This document shows positions 51,413 to 61,475 of a stretch of 64,000 nt of DNA, piece by piece (the stretch's first letter is position 1; each line of letters starts with the position of its first letter). The position numbers were made by a program, and so were the translations under genes. Origin of the DNA: Lycocorax pyrrhopterus obiensis (Eukaryota > Chordata > Aves > Passeriformes > Paradisaeidae); NCBI GenBank assembly GCA_014706295.1, contig JACSVZ010000002.1:133799200-133863199 (forward strand), written 5' to 3'. The notes below the pieces were generated by a model. The model was not told the origin of the DNA, made no database searches, and was given only the letters and a program-made list of their open reading frames with translations.

Positions 51413-54400
51413 ACTTCACTTCAGAATCTCCAGCCATTTTAAGTAAGTAAAATATATTCAGTGACAGTGATGATTGATCTGCCTATCATATGAAGAACTA
51501 GGAAGCAGCTTGTAGTATGTTAAAGACCTAAGTGTTTCCTGCTTATATTCGGTTTCTGTTTTGAGAAAACAAGATGTCATAATGGCAGAGTTAAGGAGAG
51601 AACTGCAGAAGAAAAGTAATCAAGCAATGACCAAATAAAAACCACATAATGGAAGGAAACTTATTTTGGTTCCCTGAACATGATACACAATGAAAAATGT
51701 TTACCAGTGTTCATGACTAAAAAGAGAACCAGGTCATTCTGCCTTTCTTCCCTTCACTGCCACTGTAAACACTCACTCCTAACAGACCCTCTCAAACAGT
51801 TTTGTGTTTTTAGGCATTATCTTGCACGTCATCATGCTACTACATGCTGCCTTCCCTACTGAGAAACTATTATAGCACGCTGGACAATAAAGACTGCCTG
51901 CTGTGATGAATGCTGGCTACCCAAGGGCAATGACATCCTTCCTGGCTTCACTTCTGAGCTCCTGACTGTGCCTCCCAGCAGACCTGTATGAAAGATCTTA
52001 AATAAATTGATCCTTGGTTTTTTTTACTTATTCTTAGATGGTGAAATAAATTTTTTAAAAATCCTAAAAAAAGGATAAATGTTTCACTTTATTGTTGTGT
52101 ACAAAGTAAGCAACTAACAAAATTCATTTTGTTAACAGGCAGAAGGAACTGCAAGTTAGCACAAATGGAGGAAAAATGTTGGTTTAGTCTTCTCTATACA
52201 GCTTGGTGACTTTATTTTTATACTTTATTTTTTCTCAAGGCTTCAGAAAATGTATTCTGACATCTGACTTGTGTATGTTTGCTCCAAGCTGCTCATAAAT
52301 AAAGCTGATCAAGACTTCTTATTGATCAGATTTTGATTTCTTCTCTCAGGCAAAGTAAACCCAAGAATGCTGCATTTATGTGCTTGTAGAAATATTCTTT
52401 TCATGTATTTAGACAATTGCAGCAATAGTTTTACCAGTTTTTGATGAGTTTGGAATGTCAAAGTATTTCTAAGAGTCAATTTCCTTCTGTTTTAGTTGTC
52501 TGGTGCTTAATTTTTATTTGTTTTACATTTAGCTTTTGGTTTGATTGGTGTCTTGAAAAGTTTGTGACACAAAAAAAGTTTACTGAGATTTGAAAAAATC
52601 CTTTATATTTTGTTACATTCTATAGTTTTCAAATGCTGTTTTTAATTTTTTGTCTTAGAAAAAGAATGCTGCTCTGACACTGTCTCTCTCAAAAGAAGGA
52701 GGATGGCTGTTGAGGGTAAAAAAAGTCTTAGGGTCAATTCAATTATCCTACAACAATGTTTTCCTGACCTTCGGTGATGACGTGCGATGTTTTTGTAACA
52801 ACAGAGCTACACTAGGCTTTTGCCTGTTTCCATCTAACAGGTCGTTGCTAATTCTTTCAGAACCTACTATGCAGCAGACACATTTGATTCCTCAGGGTGC
52901 AAAGGGGAGCAGAATGACCTATTTATTGCTTGTGTCTTACTCTCAAAACCTGTAGTTAAGTCTGCTTTTATTGAAGCTGTAGGCTCTTACAGGGTAGTGA
53001 CATGGGCATGCAAGCTGTTGTCCAAACAGAACATTCCAATATCTAGAACCTGGAAAAAGCAATGCTTTCCAAAGGCTCTTGAACAGTTGTGATAAATTTT
53101 GTGTGCCAGGAAAGGGATGCAAGAACAGTTTCATTTGCGCACACTGAGTGATAGTCTTGGTTTTTTTAATGAGGTGTGCCAGGATTTGCAGCGTGCCTGC
53201 AGGTTGCCTGGTATTCTGGCTTGCTGAAGGCTATGGCATCTCTACAAATGGGATTTCCTGGGCTCAGCTCCCAGTGTGGCATTTTTGCACTTTTTTAGGA
53301 GATACTCTCAATGGAGTCCTTTAAAGCTATTCCAACAATTGATTGTGACCCTCTCCAGGAGATTTTACCCCAAAATCATTAGCTTGACCTGTACTCTTAA
53401 CCAGGTGTAATCAGTTTCCCGTATTACCCAAAATGCTTATTTTGGTTGCAAAATCCTCTAATACCTACATTATCCTTGACAGGAATTATTTTCAGTTGTC
53501 CTAGTAGCTGTCTTTTAGAGTCCCAGGTATGTGCCAGAGCCAACAGATAGGATAGTCTTACCTCTTGTGATACCGTCTCCCTAAAACACATCCTAGAAAA
53601 AAAGGTTGCAGATCCTATGTTTGAAGGTAGTTTGGCAGCCAGGGACCTGGTCTTCATTATGGTTAGCTGATATTTGGGCAGCCCTCTCCCAAACCCTGCA
53701 GAACAGCCACCTATGTTTGGCATATCTGGAAGCCAGAGAGGCTGTCGTCTGAGCTGGTGTGCATATGCGGAGTTCATGAGCACTTGAGAAAATGTAACCC
53801 TGAGACTGATGTCTCCTGCAAAAGTTGTAACTTGATAGGCTGGGTTAAGGTGCCTGTTAGTGTATCTATTCCAAATATTTTGAGAGAAATGATTGCTTTT
53901 ACATGGATTTGAGGCAAGAAAGAGCTTTCCAAAGAAAACCATTAAATAAATTTGGTGAAATCTAAAGCTTACGGTTTCTTCTCCTGAAAATTTGCGATTC
54001 AATGTTGATAATGTACTCTTTTGTCATGGTGAAGGTTTTGAGAGTTATACTGAAGATAAGCATTGCATAATCTAGTTTTCCTATTTTGTTTTCATCTTGC
54101 ATAGAAGTCCACTAGTGAATTCTTGAAAACCCAACTCCAGTACAATAACAATAGTAAAAAGAAGGTGAAAAAAAGGCAGTACATTCTTGTGACACAGGAC
54201 AAGTGCAGCACTCACAGGTGGTATTGTAACTTGGGACTATGAGTTACAGGCTGTTAAGTGTTCTGCTAAGCCATGTGTTTGATTCTACAAGTAAAAGTAA
54301 GTAAAAAGTAAAAAGACATTTGCCTAGTACTTTCTTGGAGATTTTACACTTACAAAATAAAGTTTCTGATCTCCAGCAGATCACTGCACTTCCGGTACCA

Positions 54401-55340
54401 GTACATATTTTGTTTCTCTCTACTGGTCCTACATGCAACAGTTGGTATTCAGCTTTGAACATCAGATATGGTCCTTTGCATCCCAAAGGAATATCTTGGG
54501 TTGTGGAGAACTCTTGGTGGTTTCTACTGGACACCAAGACAACGACGTGTACTACATGCTTGTAGTGGTGACCTACAGACCTCGTCACTGACCCTTCATT
54601 TATCCTGCATCAAGGCTACCCGAGAGATACTACCAAAACTTTCCAAATAATTAAAATGAACCAGGATTTTTTTCATAGTGTTTTTGCTTGTTTGTGGGTT
54701 TGTTCCCTTTCATTTGGACCATGTATCTTGTACTCTGGGCAAAAAGGTCTTTTTCCCTGCAGAGATTGGGTGAAGTATTGTACCAATAGATGCCAAAAGA
54801 CCTCTCTCCAGCTCTTGTATTTAGTCTTGGAAAAACATCAATTTCCTTTCAAATTTTGGCTAGTAAAATTAGGCACGTACAAGGCTCCTTCCCTGCTCTT
54901 TTTTAATTTCAGCAAATTATGAACTATTAAAATGAAGATCAAGCTTCCTTCCACAACCTTGCATTGATTAGACTTTTTATAATCTGGTGGTGTTATAAAC
55001 CTCTTGCAGCAATAGGAATACCATCATGGGTGAATGGAGGAGCCCTCATTTAAGCTGTAGAACAGGCACAAGTGTTTATATTAAAGATCTGTAATTCCCA
55101 TGTTTAGTCTTCTGCTGGGAGGAGTTAGATACCATGCAAAATTTTCTTGGAACATAGTTTTAAATGCCAAATTAAATATCTTATTTTTTATTAATAAACT
55201 ATTTGATGTGAGTAGCCTTATGGGCTGTTCATTCCAACAGCCTATGTGGTCTGAGAGATGTTTTTCTATACTTGAAGGGATCATATTAATACTCAGCTTT
55301 AACTCTTGGTGTTTAATCTGGTACCTTCCTAATCATAAAT
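51413..55340. other. Non-coding stretch
   Basis: No gene that I can support. AATAAA signals at about 51,885 and 52,000 flank a GC-richer segment that could be the end of an unrecognised LTR, but no ends are visible. The longest clean open frame in the non-repeat part of the window, 192 codons on the minus strand (54002-53424), lies here and is treated as a finding. Confidence 0.55.
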
Positions 55341-56120
55341 TTAACATGTCCAAATGCCAGATTTTGAACCTAGGACAAAGTTACACTGGGCACGAGTATG
55401 GACTGTGAGAGGAGTGGCTGGAGAGCTGCCCTGCACAGAGGGATCTGGAGGTGCCGGATCTGGGGCTGCATATCGGTGGGAGTCAGCAGTGTGCCCCGGC
55501 AGCCCAGAGAGCAAACTGCATCCTGGGGTGCATCAAACACAGCGTGACCAGCTGGGCTGAAGAGGGGATTATCCCGCTGTATTTGATGTTGATGTGGCCT
55601 CATTTTGAGCACTGAGCACAGTTCTGTGACTCACCATTTAAGAAGGACACGGAGGTGCTTGAATGTGGCCAGAGGAGGACAACACAGCTGGTGAAAGGGC
55701 TGGAAGCCACCATCCTGTCAGGAGTGGCTGAGGGCTTTGGGGCTCATCTGGTTTAGCGAAAAGGAGGCTGAAGGGTGACCTCATTGTTCTCTACAGCTTT
55801 CTGAGAGGGGGAAGGGGAGGTGCTGAGCTCTTCTCCCTGTTGGTCAGTGGCAGGATGTGTGAGTATGGTTCAAAGCTGCACCAGGGGAGGTTCAGACTGG
55901 ACACTAGGAAGCATTTCTTTACTAAGAGGGTGGTGAAATACTGAAACAGGCTTCCTAGAGAGTCGATTGATGCCCCAAACCTGTCAGTGTTTTAGAGGCC
56001 TTTAGACAATGCCCTTAACAACATGCTTTAGCTTTTGGTCAGCCCTGAACTGGTTAGGCAGTTGGACTAGATGACTGCTGCAAGTCCCTGCTGGCTGAAC
56101 TATTCTATTCTGAAATATTT
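55341..56120 (+). mobile_element. CR1 LINE, C-terminal ORF2 relic plus 3' end
   Basis: This is the longest CR1 piece in the window, about 780 bp. It covers the last part of the CR1 ORF2 (C-terminal region after the reverse-transcriptase palm): landmarks are AAATGCCAGATTTTGAACC, 'GAGGAGTGGCTGGAGAG', 'CATCCTGGGGTGCATCAAAC', 'TTTAAGAAGGACACGGAGG', 'AAAAGGAGGCTGAAGGGTGA' and 'AGGAAGCATTTCTTTAC'. It ends 'TTGGACTAGATGACTGC' and a TATTCTATTCT tail. In-frame stops (for example TGA after the first GGACTG) and indels show it is dead. Its TATTC-type tail differs from the ATTCTATG tails of the other copies, so it belongs to a different CR1 subfamily. Confidence 0.95.
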
Positions 56121-56139
56121 TCTGACCTGTTATTCACAT

Positions 56140-56729
56140 TGGCATGGCTTAACCCCAATGGCAACCAAGCCCCACACAGCCCCTCACTCACTCCTTCCCT
56201 GGTGACACGGGAGGAGACCTAGGTGAGTAAAAGTGAGAGAACTCATGGATTGAGGTAAAGGCAGTTTAATAGGTAAAGAAAAGCAATACATGCAAGCAAA
56301 GCAAAACAAGGAATTTATTCACCACTTCCCATGGACAGACAAGTGTTCACCCGTCCCCAGAGAAGCAGGACTCCCTCACATGTAACAGTGACTTGGGAAG
56401 ACAAACAACATTTCTTTGAATGTCCTCTGTTCTTTCTTCTTCCCCAGGTTTACATGCCAAGCATGATGCCATATGGTCTGGGATTTCCTGTTGGTCGGTT
56501 GGGGTCAACTCTTCCAGCTGTGTCCCCTCCCAAATCCTTGGGTACCCCCAGCTTCCTCAATGGTGGTGTGGGGCAAGAAGCAGAAAAGGTCTTGGCTCTG
56601 TGCAAACACTGCTCAGCCGTAATGAAAACATCCCTGAATTATCAATGTTGTTTCCAGCACAAATCCAAAATACAGCCCATACCAGCAACTATGAAGAAAA
56701 TTGATGTTATCTTAGTCAAAACCAGCACA
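56140..56729 (-). mobile_element. Solo LTR of a second avian endogenous retrovirus family
   Basis: On the minus strand the element starts TGTGCTGGTTTTGAC at 56729 and ends ...GGGGTTAAGCCATGCCA at 56140, about 590 bp with TG...CA ends. On the plus strand the read-through is familiar from many bird genomes: CAGTTTAATAGGTAAAG, 'GCAAAGCAAAACAAGGAATT', 'CACCACTTCCCATGGACAG', 'TTGGGAAGACAAACAACA', and 'AAATCCAAAATACAGCCC'. It looks like an ERVK-type LTR, but I did not confirm the class. No internal viral genes flank it and target-site duplications are not clear. It sits about 20 bp after the CR1 tail. The 136-codon plus-strand frame at 56331-56741 is antisense to the LTR and not a gene. Confidence 0.85.
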
Positions 56730-56950
56730 AACAAACTCTAGCAATTCTGTTCTCCTACTTTTTTAAGCTACAGACAGGTTTTTTTGTAACCTTCTTTGTT
56801 AAACGTCAGAAAAATAACAAAATTCACTGGGACACATTGAAATGGTTACTGGTTTTGCTACTCTTTGAGTCAGACCCTGTCTGTGAGGAAAAAAATGAGA
56901 TGAATGCACAAAAATAGGGAAGTGAACAGTGCACTGCATGGCTGGATGAT
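56730..56950. other. Short spacer between LTR and CR1
   Basis: About 220 bp with no feature recognised. Confidence 0.6.
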
Positions 56951-57445
56951 TGGGGGAGGTGATGGTCCTGCTCCACTTTGCACTGGTGCAGCCTCACCTA
57001 GAGTACTATGTACAGTTCTGGGTGCCACAAGGTAAGAATGATAACAGGGCTTTGAAGATGCTGAAGGGTCAAGAGAGGAAGCCATGCAAGGAGTGATTGA
57101 GGTCACTTGATCTGTTCAGCCTGGAGAAGAGGAGACTGAAGGCAGACCTCATTGCAGTTACAACTTCCTCGTGAGGGGAAGAGGAGGGGCAGGCACTGAT
57201 CTCTTCTTTGTGGTGACCAGTGACAGGACCCGTGGGAATGGCCTGAAGCTGTGTCAGTAGAGGTTTAGTTTGGATATCAGAAAAATGTGGATATCAGAGG
57301 GTGGTTGGGCACTGGAACAGGCTCCCCAGGGAAGTGGTCACAGCACCAAGCCTGACAGAGCTGGTGTGACTCTTGGGGTGTCCTGTGCAGGGTCAGGAGT
57401 TGCGGGTCCCTTCCAACACAACATATTCTATGATTCTATGATCTA
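56951..57445 (+). mobile_element. CR1 LINE 3' part
   Basis: Plus-strand landmarks are GTGCAGCCTCACCTAGAG, 'GTACAGTTCTGGGTGCC', 'TTCAGCCTGGAGAAGAGG', 'CTGAAGGCAGACCTCATTGC', 'GGCACTGGAACAGGCTCCCC', 'GGGTCCCTTCCAACACAACA' and the tail ATTCTATGATTCTATGAT. About 495 bp, diverged in the middle with a duplication-like ATATCAGA pair near 57,275-57,296. It codes for nothing intact. Confidence 0.95.
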
Positions 57446-60400
57446 TTCCTTGTACCCATGTTTATAAAGCTGCTAGAGAAAGGTAAGTGTGACACAGGTA
57501 CCTATTCAGAGATTTGGCAAACTTGTAGCAGCTTAGGACTGTGCAAGACCTTTCTTTAGTTGTCTTTCTGGTCGAAGGCTACATTGCTGTTGCAGAGTAT
57601 GAGATTCTGGCAGCCTAGATCTGACTTTTTTTCTTTTTTTTGGCAGGGGGAGGGCAGTAGAGGAGGTAACCTGAAAGCTGCAAGAGTTAAGAGACAGACG
57701 GAGACATGTCAAGAAAATACCAAAATATCTTGCATTCTAGGTGATTTTCAGAGCTTATCTGAAGCTGTAAGGGATGGGAAAATCATTTTAATCTCTGGTT
57801 GGTTTGTTCTTACCTGCTCTTGGCCTGAGGACAGTAGAGGTTAACAAAAGTGCAGTATTTCCTGTACTTCTACATGACAGTGAGCAGGGTGATGGTGGAA
57901 AAACATGCTGCATTCAAACTACCTGTAGCTTCTAGCATTAATGTCAAAGGTATTTTGGCCCCACAGATGATTGGTGGACTAGATATTTTATTGTTTTTAT
58001 TTATTAGCCAAACCTTAACTCATATGAGCTTAGTGGTTTCCAAGATATATGGGAAGCTAGCTGAAGTAGTCACATTAATAAATTATTTTTGAGAAGTGTG
58101 ATATATTGCTGAGTTCCAAGAATTTACAGATATGAGACAGGGAACGATTAGCTGTGTAGGAACACTAGGAAAAAATCCTGAGAGAAGAACAGCAAACTGA
58201 ATGTTTGAACAGCTACTGATGTAGACTGATGAGGAAAAAGAAAAAGAAAAAATGGAGTGTAGAACCAGCATTGCCATATGCAAGATAGTAAATAATTCCT
58301 ATTTTATTCAGTTTGCATTGAATACCTTCTCCAGTTTTGAGCATCCACAGTTTAAAATATGAATAAGGGTGATCAGAAACCTAAAAACCATAATGTCTAG
58401 TAAAAATTGAATTTTAAGTGGATGCTTTGCCTAAAAAAGGTACAGTGGGGAGACATGGGAAAAGCACTCAAATATGTGAAGTGCTTTTGTGTGAAAGAGT
58501 AAAGAATTGTTCTCTGTGTCTGCTGGGAAAGTAATGAATAACAAGCTTGAGTTGTGACAAAGAATGCTGTTTTCAGGAGCAAATACCTAATGTTTAGAAT
58601 CACAAAGAATTTCAGGTTGTACAATCTCCATCCTTTGAGGTTTTTAACAACAGGTTATAGTTAGGCCAATATGGAAATGGCTTAAATACATAGTATTTTT
58701 CTTTGGGCAAAGATTAAAAAATAAGTAGTCTTCTAACAGCTTTAGAATAGCTAAACTTTAGCTGTTTAGCACTCTTCTGTGTTCACTAAATTTCTGACAC
58801 TCCTGTGATCCACTTATTCTTTGTTCCACCTGTCTGCCAGATAGAGCCTTACACAGTTGAGCATGTTCGTAGTTGAGTGTGTCCTTGGCTGGTTTCAGTT
58901 TTGGGGGACTCCTAGTTTGTTTGTTTGGTTTTTTTTCCTCCTCTATTTTTTGCTGACTTTGTAAAATAAATTAATGTGTCTTCTAAAAACACTATATTCT
59001 GTGAGAGTTAATTTTGTAACTTCTGCTTGGAAAGAAAAACAGTAGGACTTGGTCTGTTGATCTTTAGGAGTGGAAAGTTAGAACTGTGGCTGCAGCCAGT
59101 GTTCTTCAGGGTGGTACTGGCAGAGAGAAATTAGTGAAGAATCACCTTCAGGGGCCACAGTCACACATGAGCCTTTTGTGTTATGATAAATCCACATATG
59201 TGTTATGATAATCCAGCTACAGCTGTGCTTGGTGGGGTGAAAGCTGCATAGTGCCAACATGTGGAATACTTTGGTTATTTACCAAACTGAAAAGGTAAGC
59301 TTTGATCTAAAAGACCTCTTTAGTAGTTCTTACAGATCTGGCCCAAAATTTTGGTCTGAGAGTGACACAGTCTATAGGCAGCAGCACTCTTGGATCTGAT
59401 TCTAGCTGAGAACTTCACTGTATAGCTATCATCTTCAAAAAGAGCAGAAATAGAAAGCAGCAAAATTCCATCTATATAATTTGTGAAAGGAAACTAAGGT
59501 AGTGTAAATATTTTATATTGTCATTCCTGTATGTGTGACTTTCAAAAGATAGAATGAAAACCATTAATGTCTTTAAGTGAATGGCAGTGAGACAACTACA
59601 GAGATTATGAATGAAAGGGATATTTTGGTGTTGATAACACAGGAATAAATAGACTTGGCAGCTGATTAGGGGAGACCTAGTAAGTGAACTGAGAAGAGCT
59701 TTATTTAATACAGTTAGGAAAACCTGCATTATTGTATCTTGGCGTTTAGTCTTCAACTAGCTAATGACTGAGCACAAATAGTCTTCACATTGTATTGAAT
59801 AAATGTCATTCTTTTTATTTTCTTCTTTTTGAATTATAAGCTAAATGAAATAAAAGTGTTTGAGTGTCTATTTAATAAGAAATTGATATATTGAAATCAC
59901 TATTTCTGTATAGTTAAGTGACATCTTTAATTTAGTTATAAGTAGTTACCACTGGAGCTGTAGTTAAATTGAAAATCATTATCATAGCATTAGTTTTAAC
60001 ATCAAAATTTGAAGAACAGAATCTGTGTATTCCTAAGATGAATCTACTACTGTTGTTGTCTCTAGCATCTGTAATTAGGTACAAAAAAATCCTGTTATGT
60101 GTCTTTTTATGATAATAGCTAATAAACTGATGTGCTTGACATACTCTTTTTTATCTATCTGAGTCGTACTCACTCTACTCTCTTGAATTAGTTCAGATAA
60201 TTACAGCCAAAGCTTATCTCTATTTCTCTGTCCTGCAGAAATTTCTGCCTTTGGTTTGGCTGACCAGAGACTCAGGTCTGTATAGTTCTGTTCCCTGCTG
60301 CTATTCACATTTAGCTGACATTGTTTTATTCTGAGGAGAGAGGGCGTTTATCTGTTAAAAAAAAAAAATGCTTGTGAAATAGGGAATGTAGCTTACAGTG

Positions 60401-60624
60401 CCACTACATTTTGTAATAGGGCAAAAGAGTACAGGAAAGAGCAGTTCATCAGCTTTGGTGTCAGGAATTGCCTTATCTCTACTTCTTTATTTGTGTGGAA
60501 TTACTTATGATCCCTGCAGTCCTCCCTCTGCTGCTGTAAATTATATAACTGTGTTATATTTTGTCTGCAGCATTAGCAAATGATATATGGAAATCTGATA
60601 CAGTTTCTTAAATGGCTTGTAATC
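57446..60624. other. Non-coding stretch
   Basis: About 3.2 kb of AT-rich sequence with no exon or named repeat. A short imperfect duplication (TGTGTTATGATAA followed by ATCCA) lies at about 59,178-59,215. Confidence 0.6.
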
Positions 60625-61475
60625 AGACAGAAGTAAAACTGGGTTTACGTGGCAAGGATTTGGTAGTGGGGAAGTTGCAGGGGTGGGACATCAGGAGCCA
60701 TCCCAATGTCTCACAGAGCTAGTTCCAGGTTTTCCAAGGTGAACCTGCTGCTGCTCAAAGCTGAGCCCATCAGTGACGCTGGTGGTGCCTCTGTAATAGC
60801 AATTATAAGAAAGGGTAGAAAAAGCTGTGGGGCAGCTGTGAGAGAGGAGTGAGGGGAAAAGGAGAGGAACAACTCTGTAGACACCAAGATGAAGGAGGTG
60901 GACAAGGTGGCCCAGGTGTCAGAGATTCCTTGCAGCCTGTGGAGAAGACCAGAGGAAAATGAGTTTCCCTCCCTCAGCCCACGGGGAGCCATGGTGGAGC
61001 AGATATCCACCGTGCAGCCAGTGGAGAGCCCTTGCCACAGCAGATGCACAGGCTCTGAAGGAGACTGCAGCCCACAGACAGCCCATGGAGAGAAACCCGT
61101 GCTGGCACAGGTCTTCTGGCAGGACCCGTGACCCTGCAGGGCACCTGTGCTGGAGCAGTCCCTTGCTGAAGGACTGCGCCCCTGGAAAGGACCCGTGCTG
61201 GAGCAGTTCTGGAAGAACTGCAGCCCAAGGAAAGGGCCCACTCTGGAGCAGTTCATGAAGGGCTGGTTCCTGTGGGAAGAACCCCACACTGGAGCAGGAG
61301 TGGCTCAGATGAAGCATTTTGGGGTGACCACAACCCCTATTTCTCATCCCCCTGTGCTGCCTGAGAGGGGAGATAGGAGTTGGGAGTGAAGTCAAGCCTG
61401 GAAAGAAGGGAGGGGTGGGAGAACCTTTATCAAGCTTTAAAATATTTGTAAATAAAGAAAAATAATGAAAACCTG
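60625..61475 (+). mobile_element. Long LTR of the same family as 28,982-30,100 (copy 2)
   Basis: Same order of landmarks as the 29-kb copy, on the opposite strand: ACGTGGCAAGGATTTGGTAG, 'GAGGAACAACTCTGTAGACA' at about 60,865, then a series of CTGGAGCAG-type cores at 61,102 (as CTGGCACAG), 61,150, 61,198, 61,243 and 61,289, a spacing of 45-48 bp. 'AAGCCTGGAAAGAAGGGAGGGG' and AATAAA (about 61,452) follow. The 3' end after the poly(A) signal no longer matches copy 1, so the copy is truncated or diverged there. No viral genes lie beside it. The 158- and 192-codon minus-strand frames in this block are antisense to the quasi-repeats and not genes. Confidence 0.75.

Noticed and set aside
51880..52010. 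Pair of AATAAA signals suggesting an LTR or a 3' UTR end
   Set aside because: Such hexamers are frequent in AT-rich DNA and no upstream exon or LTR boundary was found.
56331..56741. 136-codon plus-strand frame as a gene
   Set aside because: It lies wholly within the minus-strand solo LTR and has no domain.
60711..61395. 192- and 158-codon minus-strand open frames
   Set aside because: They are antisense to the LTR quasi-repeats; the 45-48 bp (near-multiple-of-3) periodicity keeps frames open.
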